NCBI RefSeq assembly: GCF_013376455.1 | Contig: NZ_CP045504.1 | Location: 1-64,000 of the forward strand | Direction of reading: 5' to 3' | Length of the DNA: 64,000 nucleotides | DNA from: Desulfolutivibrio sulfodismutans DSM 3696 | Lineage (GTDB): Bacteria; Desulfobacterota; Desulfovibrionia; Desulfovibrionales; Desulfovibrionaceae | Part shown: one piece after another, positions 27,797-35,900 of the stretch | Layout: each line of letters begins with the position of its first letter | How positions within the stretch are numbered: the first letter of the stretch is position 1 | Position numbers and translations under genes: made by a program | The notes under the pieces: generated by a model | What the model was told of the DNA's origin: nothing | Databases searched by the model: none | The model's input: only the letters and a program-made list of their open reading frames with translations

Positions 27797-28573
27797 CGCC
27801 GTGTTTGAAAACATGAAAAACATGTTTTTCGGCACAATTGACCATGATGCGCCGTCACCTGCCAGGCTTGGCCGCCAGTGTCGCGTCTTCGGAATGGGTA
27901 GACCCGGATATTGAAGGCTACACATTGAGATGCTTCGGTTTTTAGGATTGAAGACGGACGTGGCCTCTCCGGGACACACTGCAAACTGACCGCATGGGGC
28001 TCTCCACACCCGGCGCCGCCTTGATGTGGGGCGTCCGCCAGAGGCAGCTTCTCTGGGGAAACGGCGTCAGCCCGTCCGTCGCGACCTTTCCATTTACCTC
28101 CACCCGTCCTTCTCCTGGCGCATCGCCGCCACCCCGGCTCAAGGGGCAACACACCTGAATTGTTGCGAAATGAGATCGTTTCAGCCTGTAAAACGTATGC
28201 GCCGTGCGCCAGCGGCAAGAAAATCCCACGCGGTCCGACCCCGACGGGGTCGGATCAGGATTGGCGGCGATGGGGTTTGGCACGAGGCTTGACCTAGATG
28301 CAAAACGCCGTACATAGAATATGAAGACAGGATCTTCTTGCAGCAATGCCTTTCATAGGACGATTTATGCCGTTCATGGAAAATTTCGTTCTTATGGATG
28401 GTGAAAACGGCAAAAAATGGTATCGTAAGGGGAAAGGCTGGGGAACCGTCCCCGGTCTGGTCACGCGGTCAGGGAGGGCGCGGCATGCGAAATGGCGCGG
28501 TCTGGATGGGAGTGGTCCGGACGCATGCCGTGAACGTTCATACTGCAAGTGGGAGGCAGCACGGGGAGGGAAC
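27797..28573. other. Gene-poor 777-bp stretch
   Basis: No convincing gene. It contains AAAAACATGTTTTT (about 27816-27829), a 9-bp hairpin TCCGACCCC/GGGGTCGGA at 28234-28254, and a near-consensus sigma-54 element at 28277-28292. The frame of the downstream HTH gene is open from 28346 but lacks a convincing start there. The lower GC content suggests an accessory or decayed region. Confidence 0.5.
28277..28292 (+). promoter_or_regulatory. Near-consensus sigma-54 element
   Basis: TTGGCACGAGGCTTGAC matches the -24 box fully (TGGCACG) and the -12 box except that the usual GC is GA (28291-28292). It lies about 280 bp before the HTH gene and just downstream of a 9-bp hairpin. The changed -12 position weakens the call. 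Confidence 0.3.
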
Positions 28574-28885
28574 ATGTGTCAGGCATCCGTTTCCATGACG
28601 GGAGACGCGTATCCCGGGGCCAGGATGGCGTCCTTGGACGAGCCCCACGTCGAAAAGGCGGCCATCAAAAAACGGCTGGTAGCCATCATCCACGGCATCA
28701 TCCGGGACAGGGGACTGACTCAGGGCCGGGCCGCCATGCTCATGGGGGTGAGCCAGCCACGCATCAGCGACGCCGTGTGCGGCAAAGTGGAAAAATTTAC
28801 CATTGACGCCTTGGTGGAAATGCTGACTAGGGCCGGTTGCCGTGTTGAAATCACGCCATGCCGGGGTGAGCCGTCCCAGGGGTGA
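28574..28885 (+). CDS. XRE-type HTH protein (HigA/HTH_37-like), orphan
   Basis: A 103-residue protein. Residues about 27-95 form a helix-turn-helix domain of the HTH_37 antitoxin type, with LTQGRAAMLMGVSQPRISDAVCGKVEKFTIDALVEML. Such proteins normally pair with a RelE/HigB toxin encoded directly upstream, but no toxin is visible on either side. The ATG at 28574 has GGGAGGG 3 nt upstream; the longer reading from 28346 has no good start signal. It could be a solitary regulator or a remnant of a toxin-antitoxin pair. Confidence 0.75.
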   Translation: MCQASVSMTGDAYPGARMASLDEPHVEKAAIKKRLVAIIHGIIRDRGLTQGRAAMLMGVSQPRISDAVCGKVEKFTIDALVEMLTRAGCRVEITPCRGEPSQG

Positions 28886-29135
28886 CGTACAAGGGGTCGG
28901 GCGTTCGCCGGGAATGGCCGGGCAACAGGGCTGCATTTGCCGCCTGGGGCATTGTCCGGCCGCCCGTGCTCCGGGCATGGCCCCCGAGCATATTTTTCTC
29001 TGTCAAGGCACTAGCCAAGCGCGCGGGAAAGGCATATGTAGCAAAAAAGACAATGGCATTCCTGGATGTGGAGCGGTTTTCCCGCTCTTAAGCCCATGTC
29101 CTGGAAAATGGATGAAACCGCAAGGAGGAAAGGAT

Positions 29136-29744
29136 ATGGCCGGAACGATTCGCACGTTGTCCGTCGTGGCCGTTGCGTTGGCCCTGTGCCTGGTTATGGC
29201 CCAGCGTCCCGCCTCGGCCGCAGATGTGGCTGCCCAGGGGACGTTTCACATCACGCCGGAAGCGGGTATTTACGGCGCCGCTCAAAAGGGCGTGAACACC
29301 ATTTTTACGGCCGGCGCCAGCGCGGGATACTTCGTCATCGACGGGTTGTCCCTGGGCGCTGAATTCCTGTACTACAACATCAGCCAGAGCGACACCGCCG
29401 ACGATGTGGTCGCCTACTACGGCGGCAGCCGCAAGTTCCACGACAACGTCAACGGCTTCGGCACCAACTTCCTGGTCCGGTACTACCCGATCCACCAGGA
29501 CGGATATGCCCTGTTCCTGGGCACCGGTATCGGTGGTCTGTTCACCGATGAGCGTACCCCGTCCTGGCAGGACGGCAGCCAGGGCGCCTACAGCAACTGG
29601 ACCCTGCCCGTTGACCTTGGTCTGGCCATCAACCTGTCCGATTCCGTGAGCTTCGACCTGACGGGCCGGTATCAGCGCATTGGCTTCACCAACACCGGCA
29701 TCGACGCCTTCGGCGGCCACGCCGGTCTGCGCATCAGCTTCTAG
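29136..29744 (+). CDS. Outer-membrane beta-barrel protein
   Basis: A 202-residue exported protein. The signal peptide (about 1-29) ends ...AQRPASAAD. The rest alternates hydrophobic and polar residues in strands, with aromatic girdle residues (GAEFLYYNIS, FLVRYYPIH, GYALFLGTGIGG). It ends in the sequence RISF, the C-terminal Phe typical of barrels folded by the BAM machinery. It belongs to the small OmpA/OmpW-like barrel group, about eight strands. An AAGGAGG site sets the start, and a strong terminator follows. Confidence 0.82.
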   Translation: MAGTIRTLSVVAVALALCLVMAQRPASAADVAAQGTFHITPEAGIYGAAQKGVNTIFTAGASAGYFVIDGLSLGAEFLYYNISQSDTADDVVAYYGGSRKFHDNVNGFGTNFLVRYYPIHQDGYALFLGTGIGGLFTDERTPSWQDGSQGAYSNWTLPVDLGLAINLSDSVSFDLTGRYQRIGFTNTGIDAFGGHAGLRISF

Positions 29745-29766
29745 CTGACGCGATGCGTCATCTCAA

Positions 29767-29800
29767 ACGCCCGTCTCCCCAAAGGAGGCGGGCGTTTTTT
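29767..29800 (+). terminator. Terminator of the barrel-protein gene
   Basis: ACGCCCGTCTCC (29767-29778) pairs with GGAGGCGGGCGT (29784-29795) with one wobble, followed by a six-T run. Confidence 0.93.
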
Positions 29801-29843
29801 GTTGGGCGGCCGTGGCGTGGCGGACACGTCGCCGCCAGCGGGC

Positions 29844-30809
29844 CTACGATCCGATGCGCACCAGGATCTTCCCGGTCCCCGGGCGGGAGGCCCGGGCAAA
29901 GGCCTCCAGGAAATCCTCCAGATCGTATTCGGCCTCGATAAGCGGGGTCACGTCCACCAGCCGTTGCTCCAGGTAGTGCAGGGCCAGGGCGATGTCCCCG
30001 CACCTCGATCCCACGAGGCTGATCTCGTCCACCACCAGTCTGGCCAGACTTAAGGGGGCGGTCCCGGCCACCGTGGTCTTGGCCACGATGGTCCCCTCGG
30101 GCCGGACCAGATCCATGGCCCGGGCCAGGCCGTCCTCCCGGCCCGTGGCCTCCACCACCACGTCGAAGCGTTCCCGGCGTTCCTCTTGGTCCGCCAGAAG
30201 CCGGGCAGACACACCTTGGCGGGCGGCCACGTCCAGCTTGCGGGCGTGCTTGCCGATGAGCACGATTCCGGGACAGACGTGGCGCAGGGCGCAGGCGATA
30301 AGAATCCCGAGCTTGCCGTCGCCCAGGACCGCGATGCGGGTTTTCGCCGTCAGGTGGATCTGCTGGGACACCTCCAGGGCGGCGGCCAGGGGTTCGGCGA
30401 AGACCGCCTCCCGGTCGGGCACCGAGTCCGGTACGGCGTGCAGATTGGCCACCGGGGCCACGAGCCACTGGGCGAAGGCCCCGTCCCATCCGGCGATGCC
30501 CAGGGTGGTCCGGTTGGGACAGTGGCGGGCATCCGTGGCCAGGCAGACGGGACAGACGCCGCAGCCCCAGTTGATGTCCGCCGCCACGCGTCGGCCGATC
30601 CACTGTGGGGCGTCGGGCGCGGCCTCCACCACCCCCACGAATTCGTGCCCGGGCACCCCGGAAAAGCCCATGTAGCCCTTGGCCAGTTCCACATCCGTGT
30701 TGCAGATGCCGGCCACCGTGACCCGGATCACCGCCTGACCCGGCCGGGGCTCGGGCTTCGCCCGATCCGTCAGGCATTGGTTTTGTCCTGAGAAAGAGAC
30801 CGCGCGCAT
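29844..30809 (-). CDS. Zinc-dependent alcohol dehydrogenase family protein
   Basis: A 321-residue medium-chain dehydrogenase. The N-terminal catalytic half has GICNTDVELAKGYMGF and PGHEFVGVVE for catalytic zinc, and a structural-zinc cluster CGVCPVCLATDARHC. The Rossmann half has VLGDGKLGIL for NAD(P) binding. It oxidises an alcohol or polyol; the substrate is not readable. The ATG at 30809 has a GGAGGA site; the upstream extension is rejected. It is divergent from the kinase-like gene. Confidence 0.88.
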   Translation of the reverse strand: MRAVSFSGQNQCLTDRAKPEPRPGQAVIRVTVAGICNTDVELAKGYMGFSGVPGHEFVGVVEAAPDAPQWIGRRVAADINWGCGVCPVCLATDARHCPNRTTLGIAGWDGAFAQWLVAPVANLHAVPDSVPDREAVFAEPLAAALEVSQQIHLTAKTRIAVLGDGKLGILIACALRHVCPGIVLIGKHARKLDVAARQGVSARLLADQEERRERFDVVVEATGREDGLARAMDLVRPEGTIVAKTTVAGTAPLSLARLVVDEISLVGSRCGDIALALHYLEQRLVDVTPLIEAEYDLEDFLEAFARASRPGTGKILVRIGS

Positions 30810-30954
30810 AAGGCTCCTCCGGTTCTCGACGTTTGGCCGGGATTGCTTTCCCGGCGGTGAAAAAATATACCCGTATGGAAAGGCTGCCCCAGGAAGCGCC
30901 CGGGCGCCCGGGAATGGGGGCGGGCCAGGCGCACAGACGCCGTGGGAGGACCGC

Positions 30955-31917
30955 ATGACCACCGTCAGGGAACTTGTCGAACGATATCAGGCAAAGGCCT
31001 CGCTGCAAAGCTACGGCTCGGTCTACCAGGACACCACGGAATTCATGAACATCGGGTACGGGGACGTCATCGCCCTGGGCGGACGCCACTATCTGGTGCT
31101 GCGTGACGAGGCCGAACGGCGTTTCGGCATGGAAGATCCAAAATTCTGGGTCAAGCGCTGCACGGAACTCGAATCCGGCGAAAAGCGCATCCTCAAACTG
31201 GTTTTCCATGAACGGTTCAACATGAAGATCGGGGACATGGAGGTGCCCTGTTACCGCAGTCCCGAGAAGGAGGCCCGCATCCTGGACATGACCCGGGGCG
31301 ATCCCAGGTTCATGCAGGGCTTTTCCCTGCCGGACAGCGCGGGCAACAACGTCCGGGTCATTGAGGTCGTTTTCGGCAAGCGCCTGGATCTGGCCGTGGA
31401 CGCACTCGACTGCGACCACCCGACCTATTTTGCCGAGCATTTTCCCGGCATCCTGGCCAACTTCATTGAGGCCTGCGAGGCCATCGCCTTTTTGCACGGG
31501 AAGGGCGAACGCCACGGCGACATCCGGCGCGACCACCTGTTTCGGCACTACGACACCGGCCGTTACGTGTGGATCGACTTCGACTACACCTTTGACGGTT
31601 CAGCCAATCCCTTTGGCGTGGACGTCTTCGGCCTGGGCAACATCCTGCTGTTTTTGGTGGGCAAGGGCATCCACACCGCCCAAAGCCTGGCCGAAACCCC
31701 GGGGGGGCGTGAGCTCTTGTCCCGGGTGGCCCCGCAGGACTATTCGGTCATGTATCGCTACCGGATCATGAATCTGGAGAAGCTTTTTCCCTATATTCCC
31801 GGGCCACTGTGCCGGGTATTACAGCACTACGCCGTGGGCAGCGAGGTGTATTACGAATCCGCCCGGGAACTTTTGGACGATCTGCGGCCCTGTCTGGACG
31901 GGCTGCGGGCCGCGTAA
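30955..31917 (+). CDS. Protein-kinase-like protein
   Basis: A 320-residue protein with a kinase-like fold. The catalytic-loop equivalent is HGDIRRDHLF with Asp189, and the metal-binding DFG equivalent is WIDFDY (Asp208). A candidate ATP Lys lies in ILKLVF (Lys81). It lacks a classical glycine-rich loop, so activity cannot be assumed. A GGGAGG site precedes the ATG. It is 12 bp upstream of a universal stress protein gene and leads a four-gene coupled set. The partner could be a substrate; this is inference. Confidence 0.7.
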   Translation: MTTVRELVERYQAKASLQSYGSVYQDTTEFMNIGYGDVIALGGRHYLVLRDEAERRFGMEDPKFWVKRCTELESGEKRILKLVFHERFNMKIGDMEVPCYRSPEKEARILDMTRGDPRFMQGFSLPDSAGNNVRVIEVVFGKRLDLAVDALDCDHPTYFAEHFPGILANFIEACEAIAFLHGKGERHGDIRRDHLFRHYDTGRYVWIDFDYTFDGSANPFGVDVFGLGNILLFLVGKGIHTAQSLAETPGGRELLSRVAPQDYSVMYRYRIMNLEKLFPYIPGPLCRVLQHYAVGSEVYYESARELLDDLRPCLDGLRAA

Positions 31918-31929
31918 GCGGGAGGGCTC

Positions 31930-32382
31930 ATGAACGGGAAACATATCCTTGTGGCCGTGGACGGATCGCAGAATTCCCTGCGCGCGGCGGACTACGTCGG
32001 GGAGGTGGTCCGTGGCGGCCCGGGATTTCACATCGAGCTGGTGGCGGTGCTCGTGCCTCCGGATCGGGACATCTTCCCCGATCCGGCCCTGTTTCAGGCC
32101 GAGCGGGACACCCGGGCCCGGGACGCCGCTCAGGCCCTGGAGACGGCCCGGGAAGGCCTGCTGGGCAAGGGGATGGACCCCGCCATCATCGGAACCCGGA
32201 CCATGTCCTGCCTGGATAAGGATGTGGCCGGGACCATCCTGGCCGTGCGCGGGGAGTGCGGCTGCGGCACCGTGGTCGTGGGCCGCCGGGGCCTGTCCAA
32301 GGCCGAGGAGTTTTTGCTCGGCAGCATCTCCTCCCGGGTAGCCCGGCACGCCAAGGATTTCACCGTGTGGGTGGTGGGGTGA
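31930..32382 (+). CDS. Universal stress protein (ATP-binding type)
   Basis: A 150-residue single UspA domain. The ATP-binding signature G-x2-G-x9-G-S is present in VGRRGLSKAEEFLLGS, so it is the nucleotide-binding type. It has a GGGAGGG site and follows the kinase-like gene directly. Its TGA overlaps a GTG start of the next frame. Confidence 0.9.
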   Translation: MNGKHILVAVDGSQNSLRAADYVGEVVRGGPGFHIELVAVLVPPDRDIFPDPALFQAERDTRARDAAQALETAREGLLGKGMDPAIIGTRTMSCLDKDVAGTILAVRGECGCGTVVVGRRGLSKAEEFLLGSISSRVARHAKDFTVWVVG

Positions 32383-33563
32383 GGCCACGCCGGACAGGGG
32401 ATGAAAACCCGGATGTTTCGTTGGCGCAGGATGGGCTTGTGGACGCGTGCGTTGCGTCCGGCGCGCCCGGGGGGCTGGAAGAGTTGTCCGTTGCCGCCGC
32501 CGGGGCCGGACGGCTCGATGCCGTCTGGCAGGGCCATCTGGGGGAAGGCGGCCCGACCCGGGGCCGCCTGCAGGACTGGATCAAAAACGGCCGGGCCACG
32601 GTGGACGGCCAAGTCTGCCGCAAGCCCGGCCAGCGCCTGCGCGGCGGGGAGCGCCTGACCCTTTCCCCGGACGCGCCCGTGGTCGGCATCCGCCCGGAGT
32701 CCGGGGAACTGGCCGTGATCTTCGCCGACGCCCACCTGGTGGTTCTGGACAAGCCCGCCGGACTCACCGTGCATCCCGCCCCCGGCCGGACGGACGGCAC
32801 CCTGGTGCATCTTCTGGCCCATCATTTTCCCGATCTGGCCGACCTTGGCGGGCTTCGTCCGGGCATTGTACACCGCCTGGACAAGGACACCTCCGGGATT
32901 TTGGTCGTGGCCCGCACCGAGGCGGCCAGGCTGTCCCTGACCGAGAGCTTTGCCGAACGGCGGGTGAAAAAAACCTATCTGGCCCTGGTGCACGGCGTGC
33001 CCGACCCCGGACAGGGGATGGTCACCCTGCCCATCGGCCGCGATCCGGTGAGCAAGGTCAAGATGGCCGTGGTCCGCAAGGGCGGCCGCCCGGCCGTCAG
33101 CCGTTACCGCACGGTATGGGCCGATCCCCGGGGGCGGGCGGCGCTGGTGGAGGTGGACATCGAAACCGGCCGCACGCACCAGATCCGGGTGCATATGGCC
33201 GCTCTGGGGCATCCGCTCCTGGGAGACGCGGTGTACGGCCCGGCCCAGGCCGCAACCTTCCGGCGCGAGGCCGGGGCGGCGGGAAGATTGTGCCGTCGCC
33301 AGATGCTGCATGCCTGGCGGTTGTCCTTTCCGCATCCGCAGACGGAGACGCCCATGTCCTTTGAGCGGCGGCCGCCTCCCGATTTTTGGCGCATGCCGCT
33401 TCTTTTGGCCAGGCGGACCCAGCGGGTGGGGGTGGTGGGCGCGCCGGGCAGCGGCAAGTCCACGCTGATGGGTTTTCTGGAGGCCGCCGGATGCCCGGTT
33501 TTTTCCGCCGACGCCGCCGTGGCCGCCCTGTACGCCCCGGGGGGGCGGCGGTGGATCTTTTGA
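32379..33563 (+). CDS. RluA pseudouridine synthase fused to start of CoaE (frame broken)
   Basis: First part of a bifunctional gene. An S4-like domain (RLQDWIKNGRATVDGQV) and an RluA/RluD catalytic domain, with HRLDKDTSGILVVA holding the catalytic Asp and GRTHQIRVHM, isomerise uridine in RNA. The frame then continues into dephospho-CoA kinase with Walker A GAPGSGKST and SADAAVAALYAPGG, but stops after GGRRWIF. The kinase continues in the -1 frame after a run of seven G (33539-33545). I place the start at GTG 32379, a 4-bp overlap with usp; GTG 32439 is an alternative. Confidence 0.8.
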   Translation: MRPRRTGDENPDVSLAQDGLVDACVASGAPGGLEELSVAAAGAGRLDAVWQGHLGEGGPTRGRLQDWIKNGRATVDGQVCRKPGQRLRGGERLTLSPDAPVVGIRPESGELAVIFADAHLVVLDKPAGLTVHPAPGRTDGTLVHLLAHHFPDLADLGGLRPGIVHRLDKDTSGILVVARTEAARLSLTESFAERRVKKTYLALVHGVPDPGQGMVTLPIGRDPVSKVKMAVVRKGGRPAVSRYRTVWADPRGRAALVEVDIETGRTHQIRVHMAALGHPLLGDAVYGPAQAATFRREAGAAGRLCRRQMLHAWRLSFPHPQTETPMSFERRPPPDFWRMPLLLARRTQRVGVVGAPGSGKSTLMGFLEAAGCPVFSADAAVAALYAPGGRRWIF

Positions 33564-34114
33564 CCAGACGCTACGGCGACCGGTTTCTGGCGGCCTCGGG
33601 CCGGGAGATCGACAAGGACGCCTTGCGCGCGGCCGTGGTGGCCTCCGAATCCTTTCGCCGGGAACTCATGGACATGGTGCACCCGCTGGTGGGGCATGCC
33701 CATGCCGATTTTCTGGCTGCCAACCGGCGGGCTCGGGTGGCCTTTGCCGAGGCGCCGCTGCTTTTTGAGGCGGGCTGGCATCAGACCGGGGGCTTCGATG
33801 TGATCGTGGGCGTGGCCCGGGACGCGCCGTCCCGGGAGGCGGCCCTGGCGGCGCGCCCGGGATGGACCGGGGAGACGGCGGCGCGCCTGGAGGCCGGGCA
33901 GTGGCCCGAGGAGAAAAAACTGGCCCACTGTCATCTGGTGGTGGACAACACGGGGGACCGGGCGAGCTTGCGCCAGCGGGCCGGGGAGCTTCTGGAGAGG
34001 CTTGGCCGCATGCGCCTGGCGTCCATGCGGGGGATGGCCGCCGATCTGGCCGAGGCGGGCTATGCCCCGGCCAGGCTTGGCCGGATCGCACAAGGCCGGG
34101 AGGGCATGCGGTGA
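33542..34114 (+). CDS. coaE: C-terminal part of dephospho-CoA kinase (CoaE), -1 frame
   Basis: Reading on from the G7 run in the -1 frame gives AAVDLLTRRYGDRFLAASG and then VAFAEAPLLFEAGW, the conserved lid and base-binding parts of CoaE. It ends with a TGA that overlaps the rhomboid start (GTGA). Joined to the previous frame it makes a complete CoaE, the last step of coenzyme A synthesis, phosphorylating dephospho-CoA with ATP. Alone it lacks the P-loop. Either the true sequence has one more G, or slippage joins the frames. Confidence 0.8.
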   Translation, partial: GAAVDLLTRRYGDRFLAASGREIDKDALRAAVVASESFRRELMDMVHPLVGHAHADFLAANRRARVAFAEAPLLFEAGWHQTGGFDVIVGVARDAPSREAALAARPGWTGETAARLEAGQWPEEKKLAHCHLVVDNTGDRASLRQRAGELLERLGRMRLASMRGMAADLAEAGYAPARLGRIAQGREGMR

Positions 34115-34845
34115 TTCCGCTTCGCGACAATATTCCCCGGGAGCGGCCGCCCCTGGTCACCTGGACCATCATTGCCCTGAACACGCTGCTTTTTTTCTAC
34201 GAGCTGTCGCTGCCGGACCGCATTCTGGACGTGTTTTTCCATCTGTACGGGGTGGTCCCGGCCCGGTTCACCAACCCGTCCTTCGCGGCCCAGGCCGGGT
34301 TTCCCGACGGCGGCCTTGAGAGCTTCGTTACCTACATGTTTTTGCACGGCGGCTGGCTGCATTTTCTGCTCAACATGTGGGTGTTCTGGGTCTTTGCGGA
34401 CAACGTGGAGGACGTGCTCGGGCATGCCTGGTTTGTGGTTTTCTATCTCGTCTGCGGGCTGGCCGCGCTTTTAACCCACATCCTTGTCCATCCGTCCTCG
34501 ACGGTGCCGGTCATCGGGGCCTCGGGGGCCGTGGCCGGGGTCATGGGGGCGTACTTCCGGCTTTTCCCCCACGCCAGGGTAACGACGCTGATCCCCATCG
34601 TCTTTATTCCGTTTATCACGGAGCTTCCGGCCACGGTGTTTTTGGGGATATGGTTCGCCATCCAGCTTTTCTCCGGATTGTCCGGTTCGCTTGATGCCGG
34701 GAAAAGCGCCTCGGTGGCCTTTTTCGCCCATGTGGGGGGATTTGTGGCTGGATACCTCATCATGCGGATGGTCGGGGCCAGACGCTGTCGGTACTGCTGG
34801 CGGCCCGGCGAGGGGCGCTACGAGGATCCGGACAGGTCGCGTTGA
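34111..34845 (+). CDS. Rhomboid family intramembrane serine protease
   Basis: A 244-residue membrane protease with six or so hydrophobic segments. The catalytic dyad is visible: Ser139 in GASGAVAGVMG and His207 in FFAHVGGFVAG, together with the HGGWLHFLLNMW loop motif. The C-terminal tail carries a CRYC pair that could bind metal. It starts at a GTG overlapping the coaE stop, so it is translationally coupled to it. Confidence 0.9.
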   Translation: MIPLRDNIPRERPPLVTWTIIALNTLLFFYELSLPDRILDVFFHLYGVVPARFTNPSFAAQAGFPDGGLESFVTYMFLHGGWLHFLLNMWVFWVFADNVEDVLGHAWFVVFYLVCGLAALLTHILVHPSSTVPVIGASGAVAGVMGAYFRLFPHARVTTLIPIVFIPFITELPATVFLGIWFAIQLFSGLSGSLDAGKSASVAFFAHVGGFVAGYLIMRMVGARRCRYCWRPGEGRYEDPDRSR

Positions 34846-34950
34846 TCCCGGGCGGCGCCTTCCTGGCAAAATACGGGTGTATTTGTAAAATATAATGATT
34901 TCAGGGTGTTGTTTTTAAGCGGCAAGCCCGCCGGTTTTGCGGACACGACG

Positions 34951-35373
34951 CTAGAATTCCTGAAAGACCCAGGCCACCCGCCCCACCACCCGGCGCTGGA
35001 ATTCCTCGGGGGTGAAGCGATAGGGGGGCTGCTTTTTTTGTTCGTCGGACAGGATGACCGTCTTGGTCTCCGGGTCCAGCAGGGCCCGCTTGATCACCAA
35101 TCCTTCCAGGGGGGCCATGACCCCGTAGATCCTGCCGGAGCGAAGCCGCTTCACCGAGCGGTCAAGTCCCACATAGGCCCCGCGGCGGATGGCCGGGGCC
35201 AGCCCGTCGCCGTCCATGCGCACCACCAACAGATCCCTGTCCCGGAACTGGTCCGGGATCACCAGGCTCTCGGCGTTGATGACGTCCGCAACAGGCCCGG
35301 TCTCGCCTTCCGAAAGGCAGACGGGGAGGATGCGCGGGGCGCAGGATTCTTCTCGGTTTCGGGGGGACGACAT
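34951..35373 (-). CDS. S24-like domain protein without HTH
   Basis: A 140-residue protein corresponding to the C-terminal half of phage-type repressors. It is clearly related to the XRE-S24 gene at 39476: both contain LLVVRMD, IRRGAYVG and GRVAWV(F/L)QE. There is no DNA-binding domain. The catalytic Ser of the usual GDSM is Gly57, while the general-base Lys is kept (Lys95 in LVIKRA). Self-cleavage is therefore unlikely; it might dimerise with the full-length paralogue. AAGGAG lies 10 nt before the ATG. Confidence 0.75.
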   Translation of the reverse strand: MSSPRNREESCAPRILPVCLSEGETGPVADVINAESLVIPDQFRDRDLLVVRMDGDGLAPAIRRGAYVGLDRSVKRLRSGRIYGVMAPLEGLVIKRALLDPETKTVILSDEQKKQPPYRFTPEEFQRRVVGRVAWVFQEF

Positions 35374-35900
35374 GGGGCAGGACTCCTTGCGGACCCGGCG
35401 GGATGTCCGGGTGGGAAACAGGGTGCGGTGGGGATGCGCCGCCACGGGACGGCGTGGCCGAGCACAAGGCTACGCTTGTTCGAGTTTCTTAATTTGAATA
35501 TCGATTAATTGCAATTAAAAATGCACCTAAAGATATAGATATTTAAATAAGAAAGCTGATAATAGAAGAGACGACGCGAAATAGATGGCTTGAAGCTGAT
35601 GTGGTGCTTGAAAAATAGATTATTCGTATACGCCGAGGGGGCTTCGTCGTCGGCGGCAGGCGTCACAGGGGCCATTTTGCCGGTGGTCAGGGAGACGTTA
35701 CGGGAAATAAAAGGATATCAGGGAGTTGAAATTCTGATTTCCCGTCAGGACAGGGGCTGGACAGGGCGGGGGAGATGACGGCCGCAGGCCTGGGCCGGGG
35801 GGGATCGGAAAGCCGATCAAAAGCGGCATCGCGGAACCGAAGAGGCCGGAACCCGCTGGGCGGCGATATGCGGCGGGCGCAAGGCCGACTGGACAAAAAA
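35374..35900. other. AT-rich intergenic island with palindrome
   Basis: This 527-bp spacer contains an AT-rich block (about 35485-35640) in otherwise GC-rich DNA. It includes a perfect 14-bp palindrome TTAATTGCAATTAA at 35505-35518, a candidate operator for the S24 proteins. A 62-codon frame at 35590-35778 has no support. No promoter was assigned with confidence. Confidence 0.55.

Noticed and set aside
34846-34950. TATAAT-like box in GTAAAATATAATG
   Set aside because: It has no matching -35 element and would drive transcription antisense to the S24 gene.
35590-35778. 62-codon plus-strand frame in the AT-rich island
   Set aside because: Weak ribosome site and no recognisable features; it may be chance.
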